Positions 24,880 to 33,570 of a DNA stretch of 64,000 nt are shown piece after piece. Source of the DNA: Mucilaginibacter daejeonensis (GTDB lineage: Bacteria > Bacteroidota > Bacteroidia > Sphingobacteriales > Sphingobacteriaceae). Both the position numbers and the translations under genes were made by a program. Below the pieces are notes generated by a model, which saw only the letters and a list, made by a program, of their open reading frames with translations, was not told where the DNA came from and did no database searches. Each line of letters begins with the position of its first letter. Position 1 is the first letter of the stretch. The stretch is from NCBI RefSeq assembly GCF_020783335.1, contig NZ_CP086068.1, forward strand, positions 2,666,001 to 2,730,000. Direction: 5' to 3'.

Positions 24880-26085
24880 ATGATGCGAGATAAAGAGATA
24901 CCGACTGCTGCAAAACACAGACCTTCATTCGATAATACCCAAATAGCTTTCAAACACGCTTCTGATGCCGACCTTAAAAGGGCTTATTGGCTGTTCACTG
25001 CTATCAATAATAACTTTTTAGTAAAGGTAGGTCCGGGCCTTACCAACTTTGCCATGAACATCGGTTTACCGATCAAAGGCCTGATCAAAGCCACTATATT
25101 TAAGCAATTTTGCGGCGGCGAGACCATTGCCGAATGCGATGCCACGATAAAGAAACTTTACAGCGGTGGCGTAGGTACTATTTTAGATTACTCGGTAGAG
25201 GGCGAAGAAGAAGAGCGCGTTTTTGACGCCACCCGCGATGAGATCATTCGCACGATCGAGCGTGCCACCACCGATCCTGCCGCCATACCCATCACGGTAT
25301 TTAAAGTAACAGGCGTAGGCCGTTTTGCCCTGCTTGAAAAATTGGATGCCGGTACGCCCCTGACTCCTGCCGAAGAAACAGAATGGCAAAAGGTACAGGC
25401 GCGTGTACAGGCTATTTGTCAAAAAGCCCATCAGTCGGGCATACCGGTCATGATCGATGCCGAGGAGACGTGGATACAAGATACTATAGATAAGCTGGCC
25501 ATCAGTATGATGCGCCGCTTTAATAAAAACAAGGCCATTGTTTACAATACTTACCAGATATACCGCCATGACAAGCTGGCCTCGTTAAAGTTGGACCATG
25601 ATGTGGCCCGTACCGGGGAGTTTTACCTGGGCGTTAAGGTGGTACGTGGCGCCTACATGGAGAAAGAACGTAAACGTGCCCAGGAAATGGGTTATCCATC
25701 GCCTATACAACCTAATAAAGCTGCTGCCGACCGCGATTATGATGCGGCCCTGCGCTTTTGCGTAGAGAATATTGATCGCATCGCTTTAGTGGCCGGCACG
25801 CACAATGAGGCAAGTTGCCTGCTATTGGCAGACCTGCTTGATGAGTTGAATATACCGCACAACCACCCTCATGTGTATTTTTCGCAATTGTTGGGCATGA
25901 GCGATAATTTGAGCTTCAACCTTTCGGACTCGAGCTACAACGTGGCCAAATATGTGCCGTATGGCCCGGTGAAAGCCGTGATGCCTTACCTGTTCCGCAG
26001 GGCTCAGGAGAACACTTCCATTGCCGGACAGACCAGCCGCGAACTTACGCTCATCTCGAAAGAAAAAGCACGCCGCGGTATCTGA
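24880..26085 (+). CDS. Proline dehydrogenase
   Basis: FAD enzyme oxidising L-proline to pyrroline-5-carboxylate. About 400 residues, the stand-alone PRODH form common in Bacteroidota, without the P5C dehydrogenase half of PutA. Barrel signatures are TVFKVTGVGRFALLEK, MIDAEETWIQ, KVVRGAYMEKERKRAQ, VAGTHNEAS, and the C-terminal YVPYGPVKAVMPYLFRRAQE with the substrate-carboxylate arginines. The start is ATG 24880 or 24883, because the more upstream TTG lies inside the -7 promoter box. A separate pyrroline-5-carboxylate dehydrogenase gene is not in the window. Confidence 0.95.
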   Translation: MMRDKEIPTAAKHRPSFDNTQIAFKHASDADLKRAYWLFTAINNNFLVKVGPGLTNFAMNIGLPIKGLIKATIFKQFCGGETIAECDATIKKLYSGGVGTILDYSVEGEEEERVFDATRDEIIRTIERATTDPAAIPITVFKVTGVGRFALLEKLDAGTPLTPAEETEWQKVQARVQAICQKAHQSGIPVMIDAEETWIQDTIDKLAISMMRRFNKNKAIVYNTYQIYRHDKLASLKLDHDVARTGEFYLGVKVVRGAYMEKERKRAQEMGYPSPIQPNKAAADRDYDAALRFCVENIDRIALVAGTHNEASCLLLADLLDELNIPHNHPHVYFSQLLGMSDNLSFNLSDSSYNVAKYVPYGPVKAVMPYLFRRAQENTSIAGQTSRELTLISKEKARRGI

Positions 26086-26100
26086 TCCACTATGTGACCT

Positions 26101-26143
26101 AAAAAAAAGGCGCTTACCATCGACTGGTAAGCGCCTTTTTTGT
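26101..26143. terminator. Strong bidirectional terminator
   Basis: A perfect 15-bp stem: AAAAGGCGCTTACCA (26105-26119) with TGGTAAGCGCCTTTT (26125-26139), loop TCGAC, flanked by an A-run and a T-run. It serves proline dehydrogenase and the opposing outer-membrane protein gene. Confidence 0.95.
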
Positions 26144-26157
26144 TCATCTGTGATCTA

Positions 26158-28998
26158 TCACGGCTCTATGAAACTGCCATCGCCCCGGCGGCGTAATGCA
26201 CGCCCACCACGCGATGGTGAGCCTGTCCATTTTTGCAGGTTAGCGCGTACACTGAACATGAAGTAGCGGCTCAGCGCATTGGTGAGCGTGTTGGTCACCG
26301 AGTTATCGGTGGTCACTTGATTTACAAAGTTATTCTGCTTCAAAATATCGAATACCTGGAAGCGCACCGTTAGTGACCGGCGAGCGAAAAATTGATTCTC
26401 GATATATGCATTGATCACCAATGGGTTGCGGCTCAAGTAATTGGGAATGCCGCTCACAAAGTTCTTGCTGCCATTGTAACCGAACTCTAGCGTGCGGTTC
26501 TTGAGCAAGTACAACTTGCCATCGATCGCTATGGCCGTGGTGCGGATATCGGTATTAGACGCCGGGTTAGATGCAAAGAACGTACGCGTAATATCATATA
26601 CCACATACGGGTTCAGCTCAATGGTCTCATTCGGGTTCATACGGGGGCCTAATCTTTCATTTAGGCGCCACACTACCCTATCGTTGGTCACATTGTTCAA
26701 CATCGATATGTTTTTGGCATAACCTACGCTACCATTGAGCGAGAGGTTATACTTGCGGTCGGCCAATTGCTTTTGAATGTTGTAGTTACCGTTCACGCTG
26801 TAATTTCCATTCAGGTTCACAAAACGGGTCTCATTTTTAAAAGCGCCGTAAGCATCAGGGATACGCACGTTATTGGTCACGATCTGGTTGGCTACAATGG
26901 AGGTATTAACATTGGCCGACAGGTTAAGCTTTGAATTAGCGATGTAGTTATTATACTGGGTCAGAATGGTGTGCCTGAACGCCGGTTTAAGATCTGGGTT
27001 ACCCACAACGGGGTTTTGAGGGTTGGATACATCGCGCACAGGCTGTATCTGGTTAAAGGTAGGCTCTTGCGGGTTACCGGTATAGTTGACCGAAAAGCGT
27101 TGCTGACGCGACCATACATATTGAAAACGGGCGATCGGTATCAGATTAAAGTAACTGCGGTCACTGGTGACGTTCCCTTGCGATACTCGCGTTCCGCTCA
27201 AATTGGTAGGTACAGCAGTCACACCCAACGAAAGGTTATACTTGGTTTGATTGACCCGGTAGTTCAAAGCGATGCGCGACTCGGTGAACGAATAGTTGTA
27301 CACGTTGCTCAAGCTATCGATGTTAACGCGCTGGCCGTTGTTCAGTATGTTACTTGTAAAGGCCGTATTATCATATCCACGGTAATTCACCTGCGCATTG
27401 AATTCCACTTGCGAGGTAGTGGTCAAAGGTTCCACATAGGTGAAACTCGTGCGGATGTTGCGGGTCAGGTTATCGCGCTCGATATAACGATGCACAACCG
27501 AGTCTTTAAGTACGCGATCGCTAGCATCAGCGTAGTAAATAATATTGTTGTTCTGCTCATTGTCCTGCTCCACCTTGGCCGTGTTATAGTTGACCTGGAA
27601 GCTCAGGTTACGGCGTGGTTTTTTGAATAGGTGCTGATAGAATACCAACCCACCGAAAGAAGGCGAACGGTTGAAACTATTGTTAAGCCCCAAACGGTCC
27701 TGGTGGCGTAGGCCGGTCTCGAACCTTGACGACTGGCTCAGGTTATCGGCATTAGCTATGTTCACAGTAGGTGTGATCTGTAAAAAGTTGGCACTGTCGA
27801 TCTGGTAATCCATCTTGAACTCGAACCTGTGCGTTTTGCGGTTATTTTGTGCCTGGCTGTTGGCAACGAAGAAGATGGTACTATCGCCCCTGTTCTGCGT
27901 CAGCGTATTAAAGAACTGTTGGCCGTTGCTATTGTTCAAGCTATTCACGTTGCTAAAGTTGAAGCCGTAGCTACCGGTCACCTGTATCTTTTTACCCCAC
28001 TGATCGCTGTAGCTGATGGTCGGCCCTCCCGTTCTGGTGGTACCACCAGAACCACTACTGCTGCTGTTGCCTCCCTGACCTCCGCCGGGGCCACCCGGCC
28101 CGCCTGCCGACCCGCCATTAGACCCCGTTGACGCGACACCGTTCACGGTATTGCGCAGATCACCAATAACACCCACTTGCTGGTTCCCGTTGAGGCGTTG
28201 GAGGAAAAGTCGTCCTTCATAACGTTTGTCATTACCTACCCCGGCGTTGGCCCTAATGATGTTGCCTACCGATCGGTCTGCTCGTGTGGTGATGTTCAAT
28301 ACCTTTTCGGGGTCACCATCCTTGATGCCGGTACGTGCAGCGGCGTCACCATAATCGTCAACCACCTGTATCTTATCTACGATGTCGGCAGGTAAGTTCT
28401 GTATGGCTTGGGCCACGTTGCCGCCCGAGTACACCTTGCCATTAAGTTTTACCTTGGTCACACTTTGCCCCTGGTGGGTCACTGACCCATCGGATCCGAC
28501 CTCCATACCTTCCATCTTTTTGAGCACCTCATCAACAGTTGCATTCGGCCGCACTTTATAGTCTGAGGCACGGTATTCAACGGTATCGGTCTTGTAAGTG
28601 ATGCTGGGTGCCTGTACGGTCACGGCGTCAAGCACACGCGAATCGGTATTAAGAACAAATGGGTCGAGCACGAGGCGTGGTATGGCATCGTTGTTCAGCA
28701 TGCGCTTTACCATGGGCCGGTAACCTATATTGGTAATGGTGATCACGAACGTGGCCGACCTCACATTTTTGAAGATGAAGATACCGTCGGCGTTGGTGGT
28801 GGTAACGGCGCTGTCTGTAGCGGTCTTTAATTTAACGGTAGCACCGATCACTGCCTCATCGGTCGAATCCTTCACGATACCGCTTACTTCACGGGTGAGC
28901 AAAGGCGGCCTTGTAGTACCACCTGGCCGGCCGGGCACCTGCGCATACAGCACTGACGATAAAAAGAGTATGGTGATAAAGGTAAAAAGTATTTTCAT
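26158..28998 (-). CDS. TonB-dependent-receptor-like outer membrane beta-barrel protein
   Basis: 946 residues. Signal peptide at 1-20 (MKILFTFITILFLSSVLYAQ). A CarboxypepD_reg-like domain follows at about 35-120 (REVSGIVKDSTDEAVIGATV), then a plug-like domain at 125-240 (VDEVLKKMEGMEVGSDG), and an OMP_b-brl_3-type barrel from about 330 to the end. Between plug and barrel (about 287-327) is a Gly/Ser-rich low-complexity stretch. It is not a typical SusC: no SusD follows. The start at 28998 is chosen for the signal peptide; an upstream ATG is 18 codons earlier. It sits 19 bases behind a secreted protein with a Gly-rich tail, so the two likely form an operon. Ligand unknown. Confidence 0.9.
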   Translation of the reverse strand: MKILFTFITILFLSSVLYAQVPGRPGGTTRPPLLTREVSGIVKDSTDEAVIGATVKLKTATDSAVTTTNADGIFIFKNVRSATFVITITNIGYRPMVKRMLNNDAIPRLVLDPFVLNTDSRVLDAVTVQAPSITYKTDTVEYRASDYKVRPNATVDEVLKKMEGMEVGSDGSVTHQGQSVTKVKLNGKVYSGGNVAQAIQNLPADIVDKIQVVDDYGDAAARTGIKDGDPEKVLNITTRADRSVGNIIRANAGVGNDKRYEGRLFLQRLNGNQQVGVIGDLRNTVNGVASTGSNGGSAGGPGGPGGGQGGNSSSSGSGGTTRTGGPTISYSDQWGKKIQVTGSYGFNFSNVNSLNNSNGQQFFNTLTQNRGDSTIFFVANSQAQNNRKTHRFEFKMDYQIDSANFLQITPTVNIANADNLSQSSRFETGLRHQDRLGLNNSFNRSPSFGGLVFYQHLFKKPRRNLSFQVNYNTAKVEQDNEQNNNIIYYADASDRVLKDSVVHRYIERDNLTRNIRTSFTYVEPLTTTSQVEFNAQVNYRGYDNTAFTSNILNNGQRVNIDSLSNVYNYSFTESRIALNYRVNQTKYNLSLGVTAVPTNLSGTRVSQGNVTSDRSYFNLIPIARFQYVWSRQQRFSVNYTGNPQEPTFNQIQPVRDVSNPQNPVVGNPDLKPAFRHTILTQYNNYIANSKLNLSANVNTSIVANQIVTNNVRIPDAYGAFKNETRFVNLNGNYSVNGNYNIQKQLADRKYNLSLNGSVGYAKNISMLNNVTNDRVVWRLNERLGPRMNPNETIELNPYVVYDITRTFFASNPASNTDIRTTAIAIDGKLYLLKNRTLEFGYNGSKNFVSGIPNYLSRNPLVINAYIENQFFARRSLTVRFQVFDILKQNNFVNQVTTDNSVTNTLTNALSRYFMFSVRANLQKWTGSPSRGGRALRRRGDGSFIEP

Positions 28999-29017
28999 AA
29001 AGTGTGTTAAAGTAGGT

Positions 29018-29839
29018 TCAGGGTTTAGCCAGTGTGTATTTACCCCAAACATCGGTAGGCGTCGTCATGTCGCCCATTTGCCCGCCAAAGCCACCGCTCA
29101 AGCCAAAGCCTCCGCCATTTCCGTCCCCGCCACCCTGTCGTGCGTCGCCGCCCTGACGCCCGCCTTCACCACGGTTACGGCGACCGAACTGGATGCCATT
29201 GAGTTTGATATTGTAAGCGATCTCGGTAGCTTTATCTGCGTTTAGTTCGAGCAGATCAAGCGGCAATGCTAATTCATAAGAGAGCGTGCCATGAGCGTCG
29301 AAGCCGATCGATACTTTGATGCCATACGTATTATAAATGGATACCAGTGTGTCGGTCACTTCTTTAACACCTAAAACACTCAATTCCTTAGCGCCAGCCA
29401 CAGTTTGCTTGTAGCCGGCCACCATTGCAGCAGTATCGGTAGCCCCGTTGCGTCCTCTGAAGCCACGCATGCCTCCCCGTCCACCCAATGGGTATTCGAT
29501 CATGGCAGCATCCTTCTCTTTCTTTTTGCCGTCGCGATTGATGGTGAAGGTAAGTCCACCGTTCAAAAGCTTGCTAATAGTGGGCTGATCATCACAGCTG
29601 ATGGCCAAATAAAGCTTGGTGGCATCATTGGCTAAGGTATAATGTAAGTTGGTGGCCCGGCTATGCACGGGTAGTGTTCCCCATTCGGTCAGCTTTCCAT
29701 CTACCTTCACCCCGGCCGGTGCTTTTACACCTGCGTCCATGTCTTTACGCTGGGCCGTTGCCGACAGCGAGATGAAACAAAAGGCTGTGATGGATAATAT
29801 AGCTCGGGTAAAAGCAGATCCGGTTGCGGGGCAGTTCAT
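29018..29839 (-). CDS. Secreted CBM9/DOMON-like protein with Gly-rich tail
   Basis: 273 residues with a signal peptide ending at SLSATAQ (about residue 29). A beta-sandwich region at about 35-215 has the feel of the family-9 carbohydrate-binding/DOMON fold (VKVDGKLTEWGTLPV, KLYLAISCDDQPT, LSYELALPLDLL). The C-terminal 60 residues are Gly/Arg/Asp-rich, with a second Gly-Arg patch near residue 125 (GGRGGMRGFRGRNG). It is the first gene of a likely two-gene operon with the outer-membrane barrel. No catalytic residues are evident. A surface or periplasmic partner of the barrel is inferred from context only. Confidence 0.75.
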   Translation of the reverse strand: MNCPATGSAFTRAILSITAFCFISLSATAQRKDMDAGVKAPAGVKVDGKLTEWGTLPVHSRATNLHYTLANDATKLYLAISCDDQPTISKLLNGGLTFTINRDGKKKEKDAAMIEYPLGGRGGMRGFRGRNGATDTAAMVAGYKQTVAGAKELSVLGVKEVTDTLVSIYNTYGIKVSIGFDAHGTLSYELALPLDLLELNADKATEIAYNIKLNGIQFGRRNRGEGGRQGGDARQGGGDGNGGGFGLSGGFGGQMGDMTTPTDVWGKYTLAKP

Positions 29840-30099
29840 ATGGCGGGATGTTGGTAAAGTGCTTGCGGTTATTGGTCGTGATAAGGTGATCAGGTCAATT
29901 ATCCAAAAATACTTATCGCGTGGTCAACTGCTGAGTTGGGTGAGTAATAAATTGAATACAATACTCTATTTAAGTGATCTTGTTACACGATAAAAGCTGC
30001 AGAAAAGCCGGTCTATAAAAAAGGTTAAAAAAACGCCGGTTGAGTTTAAACCAAATGTGCTATTTTCCGTCCATTATAGGTTAAACACATCTATCAACC

Positions 30100-30798
30100 T
30101 TGAAAAAGCATCTACTACTCTTTTTTTCATTATTTATATTTTGTTCAGGCTTTGCCCAGGAAACGGTGGAGCGAACTCGAAAATTCACGGCAGACGTGGT
30201 CGAGAAGTACTCGGTATTGAAGACCAACGACACGGTAATGCATGGCACCTATGCGGCTTATATACGCAAAACGCTGGTGGCTGCGGGCCGTTACGATAAT
30301 AATAAGAAGGTAGGCACCTGGACGTTCTTTGATGCGCAGGGCAAGTTATGCCAGCGCTTCAACTACGATCGGTCAGCTTTAATATATGAAGCACCGATCG
30401 ACAGCCTGAGCGGCATTAGATACCTGGTAGATGATTCCCTAAAGAATGACCCTAAGTTCACCCGCCCGGTAAGGATCGGTGGGCGCTTTTACGGTTTTTT
30501 GAGCTACATCAATTTGGTACGTTTACCCAAGGCATACGCAGGTTTAAGCAATGAGACCGACCGCGTTTCAATGGAACTACTGATCAGTCCGGGTGGACGG
30601 CTGGCTGAGTTCAAGTTGCGGATCGGTTACGCCAATGTGCCCATGTCTGACGGTGACGAGATGCTAACCCTTAACACCAAGTTGCTGACCGACGAAGACA
30701 AAGTATTTTTACCGGCCACACTGAACGATCAACCTATCGGCATACGAATGATCATCCCCTGTTACTTTTACAAGTATGACGAGATAAGAATGAGATAA
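30100..30798 (+). CDS. Secreted hypothetical protein with MORN-like start
   Basis: 232 residues, start TTG 30100, signal peptide MKKHLLLFFSLFIFCSGFAQ. Residues 60-90 resemble a MORN-type repeat (HGTYAAYIRKTLVAAGRYDN then KKVGTWTFFDAQGKL), as in YwqK-like proteins. The rest has no recognised domain, although the region after residue 150 (MELLISPGGRLAEFKLRIGY) resembles the energy-transducer-like C-terminal fold often seen in Bacteroidota secreted proteins. A strong terminator lies right behind the stop. Function unknown; it is expected in the periplasm. Confidence 0.8.
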   Translation: MKKHLLLFFSLFIFCSGFAQETVERTRKFTADVVEKYSVLKTNDTVMHGTYAAYIRKTLVAAGRYDNNKKVGTWTFFDAQGKLCQRFNYDRSALIYEAPIDSLSGIRYLVDDSLKNDPKFTRPVRIGGRFYGFLSYINLVRLPKAYAGLSNETDRVSMELLISPGGRLAEFKLRIGYANVPMSDGDEMLTLNTKLLTDEDKVFLPATLNDQPIGIRMIIPCYFYKYDEIRMR

Positions 30799-30800
30799 CA

Positions 30801-30834
30801 AAAAAGGCCACCTAGATCAGGTGGCCCTTTTTGT
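30801..30834. terminator. Bidirectional terminator
   Basis: GGCCACCT pairs with AGGTGGCC around AGATC, flanked by an A-run and a T-run. It is shared by the convergent genes at 30100 and 30850. Confidence 0.93.
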
Positions 30835-30849
30835 GAATGTTGTGTGATC

Positions 30850-31350
30850 TTAGTGACCGTGATGGCCATCAGGGCCATGTGCATGACCGTGAGCCAGTTC
30901 TTCAGGATTAGCTGGACGAACGTTAATGATCTCGCCCTTGAAATGCAGTTCCTGACCAGCCATAGGGTGATTCAGATCAACGATCACCGAATCCTCTACT
31001 ACTGATACCACCTGGCCCTGAAAACGGTTGCCCTGGTTATCCTGCAAAGGCAATATCGAACCTACCTCAGGCATATCCTGCCCCTGGAACATCTCTTTAG
31101 GCAAGTTGGCCACGGCTTCATCATTGTATTCGCCATAAGCATCTTCAGCGCTCAGTTTGAAGTCGAATTTATCGCCTGTGCTCAGTGTGCTCAGGTTATC
31201 TTCAAAACGTGGCAGCATCTGGCCGGCACCGTATAAAAAGGTAAGTGGTTGTTCTAACGTGGTGCTTTCAACTAAAGCTTCTGTGCCGTCTTCCTGGTTA
31301 ACATACAGGTCGTAAGTTAACGAAACGACGTGTTGCGGTTCAATTTTCAT
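30850..31350 (-). CDS. FKBP-type peptidyl-prolyl isomerase, SlyD-like
   Basis: 166 residues. The FKBP core is split by an insert-in-flap chaperone domain as in SlyD: EPQHVVSLTYDLYVNQEDGT, then QPLTFLYGAGQMLPRFEDNL, then the IF domain (FKLSAEDAYGEYNDEAVANL through LNHPMAGQELHFKGEII). The tail is His-rich, ending HGHAHGPDGHHGH, which in SlyD binds nickel. It catalyses proline isomerisation and acts as a cytosolic chaperone. The YyaL-like gene ends 27 bases upstream on the same strand, so they may share a transcript. Confidence 0.93.
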   Translation of the reverse strand: MKIEPQHVVSLTYDLYVNQEDGTEALVESTTLEQPLTFLYGAGQMLPRFEDNLSTLSTGDKFDFKLSAEDAYGEYNDEAVANLPKEMFQGQDMPEVGSILPLQDNQGNRFQGQVVSVVEDSVIVDLNHPMAGQELHFKGEIINVRPANPEELAHGHAHGPDGHHGH

Positions 31351-31377
31351 CAGTTATCGATTTTAATTAAAAAGCTA

Positions 31378-33393
31378 TTAAAGCTTTATTTGTTTGATTG
31401 CTTCCTCTACCGAGTGTACTGGCAGGCCACAGGTACGGTCCTTGCAAATGAAGAAACGCGTGTCATCAGCTACCCGATCTTGCAGTAAAGGTAAATTTTC
31501 TTGATCACCGCCCAATACTATTTTATTAGGAATATAGTGTCGTTCTATCTCCGCGCGTTGTTGCAAAGCCTCGTTGCCGGTTATGGCCACCTCATAAATA
31601 CCGCTGATCTCTTCGAGCAAAAGCAGGCACCAGTTGGCGTACGACGAGCCGAACTTGACCATATGCGGCATCACATTACGCAGCAACTGTGCCGATATAT
31701 CTTGGTAGCGCTGTTGTTCGAAGAACAGGCCCAGCTTTTTCAGTCCGCGAGCCATGACCGAGTTGGACGATGAGATCACCCCGTCCATGATCTCGGTCTT
31801 ACGTGCTATCAGTTGCTCATCATCTACAGCCGTATAATAGAACATGCCTTCATTCTCATCATAATAATATTTGATCGCATTGTCGGCGAGTTTGCCGGCC
31901 ACATCGAGCCACTGCTTGTCAAAGGTCACCTCATACAAAGCGATGAAAGCATCGATCAGATTGGCATAGTCGTCCAGAAAGGCGATCGGTCGCTCGGCCG
32001 AGGTCGCGATACCTTCTTTATAAATGCGATGGATACGATGATCAGCATTGATCAGTTGAGTGGTAATGAACTGAGCGCTCTTCAAGGCTAACTTTAAATA
32101 AGCGTCATCGGCAAATGCACGGTAGGCTTCGCAGATGCCTTTCAGCATCAAGCCGTTCCAAGAAGCCAATATTTTATTATCTAACCCCGGACGTATGCGC
32201 TGACTGCGGGCACCAAAAACATTCATTTTAGCCGATAATACGATGGTCTGCAATTCATCGGTGCGGAGGCCTAATTTTTCGGCTAATTCCTCGTCGGTAT
32301 TGTTTCTGAACAGCACGTTGGTGTGCTCCTCTTCCCAGTTGCCATCGTCGGTAACGTTATAATAGATATTGAACAGCTCTGCATCATCCTCTAATATCTC
32401 TTCAATATCTTCTTTGGTAAAGGTGTAGAACTTCCCTTCTACCCCTTCGCTGTCCGCATCCAATGCAGAATAAAACCCAAATTCCGGCGAGGTTAGCTCC
32501 CGCTCCACAAAAGCCAGTGTTTCTTTGACCACCTGCTTATACAACGGGTCCTGGTCCCATACGTAAGCTTCAGCATAAAGGGCCGCCAGCTGACCATTAT
32601 CATAAAGCATCTTCTCAAAGTGAGGTACGTGCCAACGTCCGTCTACCGAGTATCGGGCAAAGCCGCCACCTGTGTGATCGTAGATACCACCATAAGCCAT
32701 CTTTTTTAATGTCAATTTGGCCAAACCGGCAATGGTTTCATCATTTCGTTCATGCGCATAGCGCATCAGAAACTGCCAGTTGTTTGGCATCGGGAATTTG
32801 GGAGCCCGGCCTAAGCCACCTTCTGTGCTGTCAAGGTACTTCTTCCACTTTTCTACTATGGCGTCAAGTTCTTCCATTTGATAGGCTTCACGGTGAGGCA
32901 CCAGGTCTACCGTTTCGAATTGTTGCACACCTTCGGTAAGGCGCACGGCATACTCTATAGCTTCGTCGGGGCGGTTAGAGTAAAAGTCGGCCAGACTCAT
33001 CAGGATATTCATCCAGTCGTGCTTTTGGTAATACGTACCGCCATAAATAGGCCGCTGGTCCGGTAAACAAACGCAGTTAAGCGGCCAGCCGCCGCGGTTG
33101 GTCATGAGTTGTACCGCGCTCATGTAGATCTGGTCAACGTCGGGGCGTTCCTCCCGATCTACCTTGATGCAAACAAAGTGCTCGTTCATCAGGGCAGCCA
33201 CCTGATCATCCTCAAAGCTCTCGTGTTCCATCACATGGCACCAATGGCAAGCCGAATAGCCAATACTTACGATGATGAGCTTATTTTCATCTCGTGCCTT
33301 CTGCAAGGCCTCTGCCCCCCAAGGGTACCAATCGACCGGGTTGTTAGCATGTTGTAATAGGTATGGAGACGCTGAATTAGCCAAACGATTCAT
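31378..33393 (-). CDS. Thioredoxin-domain protein, YyaL/SPATA20 family (DUF255)
   Basis: 671 residues. The N-terminal thioredoxin-like domain has the family hallmarks [20 protein letters not shown] and the CxxC in [13 protein letters not shown]. The rest is a six-hairpin glycosidase-like (alpha/alpha)6 barrel as in GlcNAc 2-epimerases ([58 protein letters not shown]). The start [13 protein letters not shown] at 33393 gives the exact family N-terminus; an in-frame ATG 20 codons upstream is less likely. Biochemical role not established for the family. Confidence 0.94.
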   Translation of the reverse strand: MNRLANSASPYLLQHANNPVDWYPWGAEALQKARDENKLIIVSIGYSACHWCHVMEHESFEDDQVAALMNEHFVCIKVDREERPDVDQIYMSAVQLMTNRGGWPLNCVCLPDQRPIYGGTYYQKHDWMNILMSLADFYSNRPDEAIEYAVRLTEGVQQFETVDLVPHREAYQMEELDAIVEKWKKYLDSTEGGLGRAPKFPMPNNWQFLMRYAHERNDETIAGLAKLTLKKMAYGGIYDHTGGGFARYSVDGRWHVPHFEKMLYDNGQLAALYAEAYVWDQDPLYKQVVKETLAFVERELTSPEFGFYSALDADSEGVEGKFYTFTKEDIEEILEDDAELFNIYYNVTDDGNWEEEHTNVLFRNNTDEELAEKLGLRTDELQTIVLSAKMNVFGARSQRIRPGLDNKILASWNGLMLKGICEAYRAFADDAYLKLALKSAQFITTQLINADHRIHRIYKEGIATSAERPIAFLDDYANLIDAFIALYEVTFDKQWLDVAGKLADNAIKYYYDENEGMFYYTAVDDEQLIARKTEIMDGVISSSNSVMARGLKKLGLFFEQQRYQDISAQLLRNVMPHMVKFGSSYANWCLLLLEEISGIYEVAITGNEALQQRAEIERHYIPNKIVLGGDQENLPLLQDRVADDTRFFICKDRTCGLPVHSVEEAIKQIKL

Positions 33394-33536
33394 AGGATAG
33401 TATTTATTATACAAGCTTTCAAAGCTATCAATAACTACCTGAAAACAGCACAATGGTTTTGCTTACCAGGCTAAGCAACATCGGTATCTGTGTAAAACCT
33501 TTGGGCTTTATACTTTCTCATTCGGGCATAAACCTG

Positions 33537-33544
33537 TAATTTCG
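33537..33544 (+). promoter_or_regulatory. -7-like box TAATTTCG of the UvrD gene
   Basis: Close to TAnnTTTG, 26 bases before the TTG start. A purine-rich AGAGGAAAAG lies between and may serve as a ribosome binding site, which supports TTG 33571 as start. Confidence 0.45.
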
Positions 33545-33570
33545 CATCTAAATAGAAAAGAGGAAAAGAC

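Noticed and set aside
26492..28395. Plus-strand ORFs of up to 219 codons
   Set aside because: Antisense to the outer membrane barrel gene, which has a signal peptide and family domains on the minus strand.
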